Below the pieces are notes generated by a model, which saw only the letters and a list, made by a program, of their open reading frames with translations, did no database searches and was not told the DNA's origin. This document shows positions 1-7,037 of a DNA stretch of 21,667 nucleotides, piece by piece (within the stretch, counting starts at the first letter, position 1; each line of letters begins with the position of its first letter). Source of the stretch: Algoriphagus sp. (GTDB lineage Bacteria > Bacteroidota > Bacteroidia > Cytophagales > Cyclobacteriaceae); contig JALRIY010000011.1 of assembly GCA_023255285.1 (NCBI GenBank), positions 1-21,667 of the forward strand, written 5' to 3'. The translations under genes were made by a program, and so were the position numbers.

Positions 1-74
1 GGATATCTGATTGTTGTGGAATCGGGAATCATTTGTTAATATTAAAAATCAATCCACCCAAACTAACCTGAGAT

Positions 75-1826
75 ATGGAACTTACCCGTTTATTTGACCT
101 CATTCCCTATCAAATTGAAAAATACAACAAAGAGATAGCTTTTAGTCGAAAAGAAGAGGGTATTTGGAAAACCTATTCTTCCAAAGAAGCACAAAGTATC
201 ATTGATGAATTGAGTTTAGGTTTTTTAGCAAAAGGGATTCAATCAGGAGAGAAAGTAGCTATTATTTCAGAAAATCGGCCTGAATGGAATTTTATTGATT
301 TGGCTTTACAGCAAATAGGGGTAATTTCTGTACCGATGTATCCCACCATTACGGTGGCTGATTACCAATATATTTTTGATCATGCAGAGGTAAAAATTAT
401 TTTTGCTGGTGATAAAACAATCTATGATAAAGCTTTTCAATCAGCTGGGAAGAATCGTTCCATTTACTCCTTCGACCGAATAGCTGGAGTGGCACATTGG
501 ACTGAATTGCAGTCTGAAGGAAAATCGAGTGATTTTACTGGATTGGCTGAATACAAAGCTAATGTGAAACCAGAAGATCTATTTACGATTATCTACACTT
601 CAGGGACGACAGGCAAGCCCAAAGGAGTTATGTTGACACATGCCAATGTCCTTTCTAATTTGATTTCTGTATCCCATATCATGTCTCCTCCTTTAGGAAC
701 ATCCAAGGTGTTGAGTTTTTTACCACTATGCCATATTTTTGAGCGTACAGCATCTTTCTGTTTTATGTACATGGGCTATTCCATCTACTACGCAGAGAAT
801 ATGGAAACTATCGGTGACAACCTGAAAGAAGTACAACCACATTTGTTCAATACCGTACCTCGGCTGTTGGAAAAAGTGTACGATAAGATTGTTGCCAAAG
901 GGTATGAACTTACTGGGCTTAAGAAAAAATTATTTTTCTGGGCTTTGGATTTGGGGCTCAAGTATGATCCTGCAGCAGATATGGGCGCCTGGTATGATTT
1001 CCAGTTGAAGATTGCCAATAAACTGATTTTCTCGAAGTGGAGGGAGGCTTTAGGAGGCAATATCATGCAGATTAACTCAGGTGCCTCTGCCTTACAACCT
1101 CGTCTTGCTCGAGTATTTTGGGCAGCGGGAATTAAGGTTTGTGAAGGTTATGGGTTGACAGAAACTTCCCCTGTAGTGACCGCTTCCATTGGAACGCGTG
1201 AAGAAATTAAAATTGGCTATGTGGGTAAGATTGTTAAAGATGTTGAAGTTAAAATTGCCGATGACGGAGAAATATTAGTCAAAGGGCCCAATGTGATGCA
1301 AGGTTATTACAAGGAACCCGACATGACCGCTGAGGTAATTAAGAATGGATGGTTTCATACCGGTGACATTGGTATATTGGAGGGGAGGTATTTGAAAATT
1401 ACAGATCGTAAAAAAGAGATGTTCAAAACCTCTGGAGGTAAGTATATCGCTCCTCAAGCAATGGAAAATAAGTTTAAGGAATCTTCGCTCATCGAACAGT
1501 TGATTGTGGTGGGTGCAGATCGCAATTATCCGGCTGCTTTGATTGTACCTAGTTTTGATGGCCTACGCGAATATTGCAAGCGTAAAGAGATTCCGTATAC
1601 CACCGATTCTGAAATGATTCAGAATGAACAGGTTCAGGATAAATATCTTAGTGAAGTAGAAGAATTCAATCAACTTTTTGGAAAATGGGAGCAATTGAAG
1701 CGGTTTGAATTGCTAGACACGCCTTGGGGAATAGAAACAGGGGAACTTACACCTACCATGAAGCTTAAGCGAAAGGTAATTATGGAAAAGTATGCGGATA
1801 AGGTTGAAGCTTTGTATGCGAAATAA
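75..1826 (+). CDS. Long-chain fatty acid--CoA ligase (AMP-forming, FAA1-like)
   Basis: This enzyme activates free fatty acids with ATP and CoA to acyl-CoA plus AMP and PPi, the entry step for beta-oxidation or lipid synthesis. The 583-residue protein shows the ANL adenylating-enzyme signatures in order: the phosphate-binding loop TSGTTGKPKG at residues 175-184, EGYGLTETSP at 357-366, GWFHTGD at 425-431, and the hinge/A10 region beginning DRKK at 444 and continuing to a GGKYIAP stretch. The long linker between the P-loop and the YGLTE motif, and the overall length, fit the COG1022 (FAA1) long-chain group better than the E. coli FadD group, so I give no symbol. No signal peptide or membrane segment is seen, so it is probably cytosolic or peripheral. 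It lies on the same strand as the fad genes, but a strong terminator and 467 bp separate it from them, so it is probably its own transcript. Its promoter may lie partly beyond the left edge. Confidence 0.93.
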   Translation: MELTRLFDLIPYQIEKYNKEIAFSRKEEGIWKTYSSKEAQSIIDELSLGFLAKGIQSGEKVAIISENRPEWNFIDLALQQIGVISVPMYPTITVADYQYIFDHAEVKIIFAGDKTIYDKAFQSAGKNRSIYSFDRIAGVAHWTELQSEGKSSDFTGLAEYKANVKPEDLFTIIYTSGTTGKPKGVMLTHANVLSNLISVSHIMSPPLGTSKVLSFLPLCHIFERTASFCFMYMGYSIYYAENMETIGDNLKEVQPHLFNTVPRLLEKVYDKIVAKGYELTGLKKKLFFWALDLGLKYDPAADMGAWYDFQLKIANKLIFSKWREALGGNIMQINSGASALQPRLARVFWAAGIKVCEGYGLTETSPVVTASIGTREEIKIGYVGKIVKDVEVKIADDGEILVKGPNVMQGYYKEPDMTAEVIKNGWFHTGDIGILEGRYLKITDRKKEMFKTSGGKYIAPQAMENKFKESSLIEQLIVVGADRNYPAALIVPSFDGLREYCKRKEIPYTTDSEMIQNEQVQDKYLSEVEEFNQLFGKWEQLKRFELLDTPWGIETGELTPTMKLKRKVIMEKYADKVEALYAK

Positions 1827-1924
1827 GTAGAATGTACCAAGTATCAGTCACGAGGTAGGAATTTGCCTTAAGATTTGAAATATTCTTGTCTATCTACTGG
1901 AGGTAGGTTCTTGGAAATAAAAAT

Positions 1925-1968
1925 AACAGAGGCACATAGGTTTTTAGCTATGTGCCTCTGTTGTTTTT
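1925..1968 (+). terminator. Strong rho-independent terminator after the acyl-CoA ligase gene
   Basis: A perfect 15-bp stem (AACAGAGGCACATAG at 1925-1939 with its complement at 1948-1962) closes an 8-nt loop and is followed by GTTTTT. The left flank is A/T-rich and gives a T-rich tail when read on the minus strand as well, so the hairpin may terminate in both directions. It sits about 100 nt after the ligase stop codon. Confidence 0.9.
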
Positions 1969-1999
1969 AAACTTCTATTGCCAGCGTCAACATTCAATA

Positions 2000-2224
2000 C
2001 TAGTGAAAAGCAGTCTTCTTGAAAGAAGCAAGATACCGAATACTGACAGGCCTATCTACCGTAGGGAGGTAGTCAAAATATTGCTGGGCATAAATCCTTG
2101 CTAATGGCATCGTTTCCTGTTTCCAACCTTTTTCATTCTTCAATAAGCATTCAAGGGATGAACTAAGTTTAAATCCTGTATTTCGTACCTCATACTTCCA
2201 AGCGAGGCACCAACTTCGTATTTT
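2000..2224 (-). pseudogene. Possible remnant or very short minus-strand coding region
   Basis: On the minus strand the frame is open for 74 codons between a TAA and a TAG. The second half reads like protein: the segment from the internal ATG at 2110 encodes 36 residues beginning MPLARIYAQQYFDYL and ending in KKTAFH. A TTG at 2143 is an alternative start. The first half overlaps echo-type repeat words (TTCGTA and TCATACTTC on the plus strand), so an intact gene is unlikely. It ends 32 nt before the bidirectional hairpin at 1925-1968, which could terminate it. I do not recognise the family. A decayed C-terminal fragment, a real small ORF and chance are all possible. Confidence 0.22.
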
Positions 2225-2234
2225 TTAAAATATA

Positions 2235-2248
2235 GTATGCATGCATAC
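2235..2248. promoter_or_regulatory. 14-bp perfect palindrome, candidate MarR operator
   Basis: GTATGCATGCATAC is self-complementary over all 14 bases and lies 45 bp upstream of the MarR start, between A/T-rich tracts where a promoter would be expected. MarR dimers commonly bind such palindromes and repress their own transcript. The assignment is inferred from position and symmetry only. Confidence 0.5.
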
Positions 2249-2293
2249 AATTTTTTTCTAATTTAGAAGCGCATTGTTGCATGACTTGTGCTC

Positions 2294-2776
2294 ATGAAAA
2301 AAGAAGAAACCGTCGATTATCCCATTAAAAGTGCTTGGCATGCCATTTCAAGGATGTACAACCAGCAAGCGGCAGAAGAGGGGTTTACCACATCAATCGG
2401 GTTTGTGTTGATCAACATCAATTCTAAAGAAGGCACACCAGCCACGAAAATCGCGCCATTGATTGGATTAGAGACCCGTAGTCTTACCCGCATGTTGAAG
2501 ACGATGGAAGAAAAGGGCTTGATTTTCAAAAAGGCCGACCCGATCGACAAGCGCTTGGTACGCATTTTTTTAACACCCGAAGGGAAACGGAAAAAGGAAA
2601 TTTCCGTTCAAACTGTAAAGCGCTTTAATGAGCAGGTTCGTGACGTAATCAGTGATAAAGAACTTGCCGGTTTTTTTAGTGTCATCACAAAAATCCAAAA
2701 AGTAATCGATCAAATCCAAACTAGGGAAGGCAGAGCTTCCTATGTGAAACAAGAAACTCACCCTAACGCATTTTAA
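2294..2776 (+). CDS. MarR-family transcriptional regulator, candidate regulator of the fad operon
   Basis: This is a small cytosolic winged-helix DNA-binding protein. I place the start at the ATG at 2294, giving 160 residues that begin MKKEETVDYP; a GTG two codons upstream is possible but less likely. In order the sequence shows an N-terminal dimerisation helix (SAWHAISRMYNQQA), the helix-turn-helix (ATKIAPLIGLETRSLTRMLK), the wing with the MarR signature pattern (KKADPIDKRLVRIFLTPEGK), and C-terminal helices completing the dimer interface. The stop codon is only 10 nt from the fadN start, so it is co-transcribed with the beta-oxidation genes and probably senses an acyl-CoA or fatty acid. A perfect 14-bp palindrome just upstream is a likely operator. 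The family assignment is firm; the ligand and the regulatory sign are inference. Confidence 0.88.
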   Translation: MKKEETVDYPIKSAWHAISRMYNQQAAEEGFTTSIGFVLININSKEGTPATKIAPLIGLETRSLTRMLKTMEEKGLIFKKADPIDKRLVRIFLTPEGKRKKEISVQTVKRFNEQVRDVISDKELAGFFSVITKIQKVIDQIQTREGRASYVKQETHPNAF

Positions 2777-2786
2777 TACATAAACC

Positions 2787-5192
2787 ATGAATAGAACCAT
2801 TAAAAAAGTAGCCGTTCTGGGCTCGGGAGTAATGGGATCCAGAATTGCCTGTCACTTTGCCAACATTGGCGTTCAGGTGCTGCTTCTGGATATCGTTCCT
2901 TTTGAACTCAATGAGGAGGAGCAAAAGAAGGGTTTGACCAAAGAGTCACCTGCTGTGCGCAATCGAATCGTGACTACAGCTCTTCAAAACACACTCAAAG
3001 CAAACCCATCTTCGATTTACGAGAAGGGATTTGCTTCTCGAATTACCACAGGAAATTTTGATGATGATCTTACAAAAATCAAGGACTACGACTGGATCAT
3101 TGAAGTAGTGGTAGAGCGCTTGGACATCAAGCAGCAGTTGTTTGAAAAAGTAGAAAAATATAGAAAGCCTGGAACCCTCATTACCTCCAATACTTCAGGC
3201 ATCCCGATGCATTTGATGTCCGAAGGTCGGTCGGAAGATTTTCAAGCACATTTTGCAGGAACACACTTTTTCAACCCTCCGCGCTACCTCAAACTATTGG
3301 AAATCATCCCTGGTCCAAAAACCAAGCCGGAATTAATTGATTTTTTGATGGGTTATGGAGACCGGTACCTGGGAAAGGAAACGGTTCTTTGCAAGGATAC
3401 TCCAGCTTTCATTGCCAACCGCATTGGGGTTTATGCCATTATTTCGGGCATGCATGCCATTGAAAAAATGGGATTTGGGGTTTCTGAAGTAGATAAACTT
3501 ACCGGCCCAGTGATAGGTCGCGCAAAGTCAGCCACCTTCCGTACCATGGATGTGGTCGGCCTAGACACCACTGTCAATGTATCTAACAACTTGTACAAGG
3601 CGCTTCCAAAGGATGAATCTAGAGATAAGTTTATCCTACCTAAGATTGTAGAGGTGCTCTACAACAATAAATGGTTTGGTGATAAGACGGGCCAAGGCTA
3701 CTTCAAAATGACTCGCCACCCGGACGGCAGAAAGGAACTTCAGGAACTCGACCTGAAGACCTTTACTTACAAGGAGGTTGAAAAACCGAAGTTTAAAGCA
3801 CTTGAGGCAGCTAAAGAAGTCGAGGACTTGAAAAAGCGTTTGCGTCTTTTGGTCAACTTTGAAGATCGGGTGGGCGAATTTTACCGCACTTCTTTTTACG
3901 ACTTATTTAAGTACTGCTCCCACCGAATTCCAGAGATTTCGGACGAGTTGTATCGCATTGACCAGGCAGTTTGTGCAGGTTTTGGTTGGGAATTGGGTCC
4001 ATTTGAAACATGGGATGCCCTGGGCGTAAAAGAGACAGTGGCCAATATGGAAGCGGCCGGTGAAAAGGCAGCGGGTTGGGTGCACGAACTTCTTGCTGCG
4101 GGACACGATTCCTTCTACAAGATTGTCAATGGCAAAAAAACCTACTACGACATCCCTTCCAAGTCCTACAAGGAGGTTCCTGGATTGGAGGAATTTGTAA
4201 TTCTGGACACACTCAAGTCTGCTGGTAAGAAAGTTTGGGGCAATGCCGGAGCTACGGTAGTGGATTTGGGAGACGAGGTCATTGGCCTAGAATTCCATAG
4301 CAAAATGAATTCCATGGGTGCCGAAGTCATCGAGGGTATCAATACCGCAATTAGTATGGCTGAAAAATCCTACAAAGGACTGGTAATTGGCAATGAGGGG
4401 GGAAATTTCTCTGCAGGAGCCAATTTGGCCATGTTGTTTATGTTTGCCGGAGATCAGGAGTTTGATGAAATCAATTTGATGATTGCCCAGTTTCAAAACA
4501 CGATGACCCGTGCGCGCTTCTCATCCGTACCAGTGGTCGTTGCACCTCACAACATGGCTCTAGGTGGTGGATGTGAACTTTCACTTCATGCTGACCACAT
4601 TCAAGCACATGCCGAACTGTACATGGGTTTGGTGGAAGTAGGAGTGGGTCTTATCCCTGCCGGTGGAGGAACGAAGGAAATGACACTCCGTTTCTCCAAC
4701 GGAATCATCGCAGGAGACGTGGAATTCAACCAATTGCAGGAATACTTCATGAACATTGCAACTGCCAAAGTATCAACCTCTGCAGAAGAGGCGAGAGGAT
4801 TGGGGTACTTGCGCGGTAGTGATGGGATTTCCCTCAACCGAAAGCGCCAGTTGGCGGATGCCAAAGCCAAGGTAATATCTATGTCTGACTTGGGTTATAC
4901 CCAGCCTATACCACAGCGCAATATAAAGGTGTTGGGTAAAAGTGGCCTAGCCAATTTTGAAGCTGGAATCATGGGCATGATCTATGGGGGCTACATCTCT
5001 GAGCACGACGCTAAGATTGCGAAGAAACTAGCGAATGTGATGGCAGGAGGGGATTTATCCGCTCCTACAGAAGTGACCGAACAGTACTTATTAGATCTGG
5101 AACGTGAAGCCTTCTTGAGTTTAACGGGGGAGAAAAAAACCCTCGAGCGAATCCACAGTATTTTGTTTAAGGGAAAACCATTGAGAAATTAA
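2787..5192 (+). CDS. fadN: 3-hydroxyacyl-CoA dehydrogenase / enoyl-CoA hydratase fusion (FadN type)
   Basis: This is a bifunctional beta-oxidation enzyme: the hydratase adds water to trans-2-enoyl-CoA and the dehydrogenase oxidises the L-3-hydroxyacyl-CoA with NAD+. The 801-residue protein has the dehydrogenase first. Its Rossmann fold opens with VAVLGSGVMGSR (G12, G14, G17), and the catalytic pair is H160 in THFFNPP and E172 in LLEII, followed by the C-terminal 3HCDH domains. A crotonase domain occupies roughly residues 490-700, with both catalytic glutamates present: E597 in GGGCELSLHAD and E617 in GLVEVGVGLIP. This order is the reverse of E. coli FadB/FadJ and matches Bacillus FadN in order and length (about 790-800 residues). 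It lies 10 nt after the MarR gene and is followed by the four-helix-bundle insert, then thiolase and acyl-CoA dehydrogenase, so it is an operon member. Confidence 0.93.
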   Translation: MNRTIKKVAVLGSGVMGSRIACHFANIGVQVLLLDIVPFELNEEEQKKGLTKESPAVRNRIVTTALQNTLKANPSSIYEKGFASRITTGNFDDDLTKIKDYDWIIEVVVERLDIKQQLFEKVEKYRKPGTLITSNTSGIPMHLMSEGRSEDFQAHFAGTHFFNPPRYLKLLEIIPGPKTKPELIDFLMGYGDRYLGKETVLCKDTPAFIANRIGVYAIISGMHAIEKMGFGVSEVDKLTGPVIGRAKSATFRTMDVVGLDTTVNVSNNLYKALPKDESRDKFILPKIVEVLYNNKWFGDKTGQGYFKMTRHPDGRKELQELDLKTFTYKEVEKPKFKALEAAKEVEDLKKRLRLLVNFEDRVGEFYRTSFYDLFKYCSHRIPEISDELYRIDQAVCAGFGWELGPFETWDALGVKETVANMEAAGEKAAGWVHELLAAGHDSFYKIVNGKKTYYDIPSKSYKEVPGLEEFVILDTLKSAGKKVWGNAGATVVDLGDEVIGLEFHSKMNSMGAEVIEGINTAISMAEKSYKGLVIGNEGGNFSAGANLAMLFMFAGDQEFDEINLMIAQFQNTMTRARFSSVPVVVAPHNMALGGGCELSLHADHIQAHAELYMGLVEVGVGLIPAGGGTKEMTLRFSNGIIAGDVEFNQLQEYFMNIATAKVSTSAEEARGLGYLRGSDGISLNRKRQLADAKAKVISMSDLGYTQPIPQRNIKVLGKSGLANFEAGIMGMIYGGYISEHDAKIAKKLANVMAGGDLSAPTEVTEQYLLDLEREAFLSLTGEKKTLERIHSILFKGKPLRN

Positions 5193-5195
5193 TTA

Positions 5196-5230
5196 AAGTA
5201 TCAAGTATCAAGTATCAAGTATCAAGTATC
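5196..5230 (+). repeat. Five tandem copies of the heptamer AAGTATC
   Basis: Five perfect head-to-tail copies of AAGTATC begin 3 nt after the fadN stop codon and end 14 nt before the GTG of the four-helix-bundle ORF. A reverse-complement copy (13 matching bases) lies beyond that ORF at 5623-5635, and a single word (CAAGTATCA) lies at 1838-1846. The array is too short and too regular to be CRISPR. A 7-bp unit could gain or lose copies by slippage. Confidence 0.95.
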
Positions 5231-5244
5231 TCTACACACTGCCT

Positions 5245-5604
5245 GTGCATAATTTTAAAGAACTTAAGGTTTGGCAAAAAGCGGTTGATTTCGCAGTAGA
5301 AATATATGCGGTCACCAAATGGTTTCCATCGGAGGAGAAATTTGGTTTGGTCTCACAAATGAGAAGAGCTGGCGTGTCCATAGCTTCCAATAGTGCAGAA
5401 GGGTGCGGGAAGACTTCGACAAAGCAGTTTTCTCAGTCCCTTGAGGTAAGCTTGGGAGAGAGTTTTGAGTTGGAAACACAATTGATAATCCCTCATCGAA
5501 CAGGCTTGATTACGGCAGAACGAGTAAAAGAACTGGAAGAGAATCTTTCAGAACTTCAACGAATGATTAATGGATTAAAAGCTTCATTTGCACCACTGAC
5601 TTAA
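5245..5604 (+). CDS. Four-helix-bundle protein of the S23 / 23S rRNA intervening-sequence family
   Basis: This is a 119-residue, all-helical protein of the PF05635/TIGR02436 type, a family first seen in 23S rRNA intervening sequences and including the Avd accessory protein of diversity-generating retroelements. Recognisable blocks are the start HNFKELKVWQKAVDFAVEIY, then KFGLVSQMRRAGVSIASNSAEGC with the conserved RRA, SIxSN and AEG elements, then a glutamate-rich LELETQL-like helix and a final amphipathic helix. Length is normal for the family and the frame is intact. It begins with GTG exactly where relatives usually have ATG. No 23S rRNA or reverse transcriptase is nearby, so it is a stand-alone copy. 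It separates fadN from fadA and is flanked by AAGTATC repeats and their inverted copy, suggesting an inserted cassette. Its molecular function is unknown. Confidence 0.8.
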   Translation: MHNFKELKVWQKAVDFAVEIYAVTKWFPSEEKFGLVSQMRRAGVSIASNSAEGCGKTSTKQFSQSLEVSLGESFELETQLIIPHRTGLITAERVKELEENLSELQRMINGLKASFAPLT

Positions 5605-5622
5605 CTCGGTTTAGGTACTAAT

Positions 5623-5635
5623 TACTTGATACTTG
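5623..5635 (-). repeat. Inverted copy of the AAGTATC repeat downstream of the four-helix-bundle ORF
   Basis: TACTTGATACTTG is the exact reverse complement of CAAGTATCAAGTA, which occurs in three overlapping registers in the left array (for example 5202-5214). The two sides therefore form 13-bp inverted repeats enclosing about 400 bp with one ORF. The copy lies 19 nt after that ORF's stop codon and 38 nt before the thiolase start. Confidence 0.85.
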
Positions 5636-5673
5636 CTACTACATTGACTTAAAATCTTTCAAAACTAATTAAC

Positions 5674-6849
5674 ATGGAAGCATACATAATAAATGGATAC
5701 CGATCCGCGGTAGGAAAGTCCAAAAAAGGAGGGTTTCGATTTTATCGTCCGGATGACTTGGCAGCTGATGTAATCAAGCAATTGGTTGCCAATACTCCTG
5801 GTCTCGAACCAACTCTAGTCGACGATCTTATTGTTGGTAATGCTATACCCGAAGCAGAACAAGGCATGCAAATGGGTCGAATGATTTCTTTATTGTCTTT
5901 GGGTATAGACACTCCAGGATTTGTAATGAACCGCTATTGCGGATCGGGTTTGGAGGCCATTGCATTGGCCGTAGGCAAAATCAAAGCAGGAATGGCAGAT
6001 TGCATCATAGCAGGGGGCACGGAATCCATGTCTTTGGTGCCTATGATGGGCTACAAAACAGCGCTCAATTGGAAGATTGCTTCCCAAACCCCTTCCTACT
6101 ACTTGAACATGGGTTTGACCGCTGAGGAATTGGCCAAGGAATATGGCATTACCCGCGAGGAGGCAGATGCTTTCTCGGTCAATTCTCACGACAAAGCACT
6201 TGCGGCAATTGCTGCAGGCAAGTTTAAAGAGGAAATAGTGCCAGTGGAGGTAGAAGAAACCTACCTGGATGAAAAGGGGAAAAAGAAAACCCGAAAGTTT
6301 ACTGTAGACACGGACGAAGGGCCTCGGGTAGGCACCACCATGGAAGCGCTAGCAGCACTGAAACCCGCTTTTAGAATGGGTGGTCAGGTGACTGCAGGAA
6401 ACTCCTCCCAGACCTCGGATGGAGCAGCCTTTGTAGTGGTGATGTCCGAGCGTTTGATGAAGTCCTTAGGTCTAGATCCCGTTGCGAGGATGCTATCCTA
6501 TTCCGTAGCGGGGGTGGATCCACGCATCATGGGAATTGGTCCCAAGGAGGCGGTGCCAAAGGCACTCAAGCAAGCAGGTCTCAGCATGCAAGACGTAGGT
6601 TTGGTCGAGTTAAACGAAGCCTTTGCTGCGCAAGCGCTAGCAGTGATCAAATCCCTAGAAATGGATCCTTCCGTCGTCAATGTAAATGGAGGAGCCGTTG
6701 CTTTGGGGCACCCATTGGGATGTACCGGAGCCAAGCTTTCTGTACAACTCTTCAACGAACTCCGTCGGCAAAATAAAAAGTATGGACTTGTGACCGCTTG
6801 CGTTGGAGGTGGCCAGGGAGTAGCGGGAGTATACGAATTACTTACCTAA
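5674..6849 (+). CDS. fadA: Acetyl-CoA C-acyltransferase (3-ketoacyl-CoA thiolase)
   Basis: Thiolase cleaves 3-ketoacyl-CoA with CoA into acetyl-CoA and a shortened acyl-CoA, the last step of each beta-oxidation turn. The 391-residue length is typical. The nucleophilic C89 lies in NRYCGSGLEAI, H346 in the GGAVALGHPLGCTGAK block, and the second active-site cysteine C376 in CVGGGQGVAG, so all three catalytic residues are present. The GFRFYRPDD region and the charged insert around residues 185-215 fit a degradative thiolase rather than a biosynthetic acetoacetyl-CoA thiolase, although substrate length cannot be read from sequence. It follows fadN (separated by the four-helix-bundle insert) and precedes fadE, as in fadNAE. 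The chosen ATG gives the usual thiolase N-terminus, MEAYIINGYRSAVGK. Confidence 0.93.
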   Translation: MEAYIINGYRSAVGKSKKGGFRFYRPDDLAADVIKQLVANTPGLEPTLVDDLIVGNAIPEAEQGMQMGRMISLLSLGIDTPGFVMNRYCGSGLEAIALAVGKIKAGMADCIIAGGTESMSLVPMMGYKTALNWKIASQTPSYYLNMGLTAEELAKEYGITREEADAFSVNSHDKALAAIAAGKFKEEIVPVEVEETYLDEKGKKKTRKFTVDTDEGPRVGTTMEALAALKPAFRMGGQVTAGNSSQTSDGAAFVVVMSERLMKSLGLDPVARMLSYSVAGVDPRIMGIGPKEAVPKALKQAGLSMQDVGLVELNEAFAAQALAVIKSLEMDPSVVNVNGGAVALGHPLGCTGAKLSVQLFNELRRQNKKYGLVTACVGGGQGVAGVYELLT

Positions 6850-6862
6850 GAATTACGAACTA

Positions 6863-6876
6863 CCCGCCTCGGCGGG
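6863..6876. repeat. GC-rich mini-palindrome in the fadA-fadE spacer
   Basis: CCCGCC-TC-GGCGGG is a perfect inverted repeat in an otherwise AT-rich 188-bp spacer, followed by CAGGCG, which extends the GC-rich block. It starts 13 nt after the thiolase stop codon. No T-run follows, so it is not a clear terminator. It resembles the dispersed intergenic palindromes known from Bacteroidota genomes (from memory). The neighbouring words GAATTACGAACTA and TTTCGAATGTCGAACG look like further degenerate repeat units. Confidence 0.5.
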
Positions 6877-6998
6877 CAGGCGAAATATGGATTGAGAATC
6901 AATTTCGAATGTCGAACGCTGATTAGAGAATAAAGAAGTAGGGAAACAGGAAACTATGCTAGTTGCAGGGCTTCATAACCAGCAGTATTTAGTCTAAC

Positions 6999-7009
6999 CT
7001 CTTGTCTCT
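6999..7009. repeat. Shared spacer word CTCTTGTCTCT upstream of fadE
   Basis: CTCTTGTCTCT differs by one base from TTCTTGTCTCT at 8932-8942, beyond fadE, and shares TTGTCT with 1883-1891 after the ligase gene. All three copies lie in spacers of the fad region on the same strand. It is 28 nt upstream of the fadE start. Confidence 0.45.
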
Positions 7010-7037
7010 TAAAAAATTAACATAAAAACATACAAAC

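Larger units (their letters stand above)
1827..2293. other. 467-bp intergenic region rich in short repeat words
   Basis: This spacer lies between the ligase gene and the MarR gene. It holds CAAGTATCA (1838-1846), the same heptamer word as the tandem array at 5196-5230, and TTCTTGTCT (1883-1891), shared with the spacers at 6999 and 8932. It also holds the terminator (1925-1968), two related mini-palindromes sharing CTATCTAC (about 1890-1906 and 2053-2072), a minus-strand open frame (2000-2224) and a 14-bp palindrome (2235-2248). No RNA gene was recognised. Confidence 0.6.

Noticed and set aside
1993..2004. 12-mer TTCAATACTAGT shared with 14335-14346
   Set aside because: Several 12-base matches are expected by chance in a window of this size; the second copy is covered as a palindrome.
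2288..2293. GTG at 2288 as the start of the MarR protein
   Set aside because: It adds only two residues, and an ATG two codons later gives a normal MarR N-terminus.
3448..3459. GGCATGCATGCC palindrome in fadN, similar to the core of the MarR-gene palindrome
   Set aside because: It lies within coding sequence (G-M-H-A) and shares only the simple GCATGC core, so it is probably incidental.
5196..5230. Heptamer array considered as a CRISPR array
   Set aside because: Units are 7 bp and directly abutting with no spacers; no cas genes are present.
5245..5604. S23-family ORF as the Avd component of a diversity-generating retroelement
   Set aside because: No reverse transcriptase, template repeat or variable repeat was found in the window.
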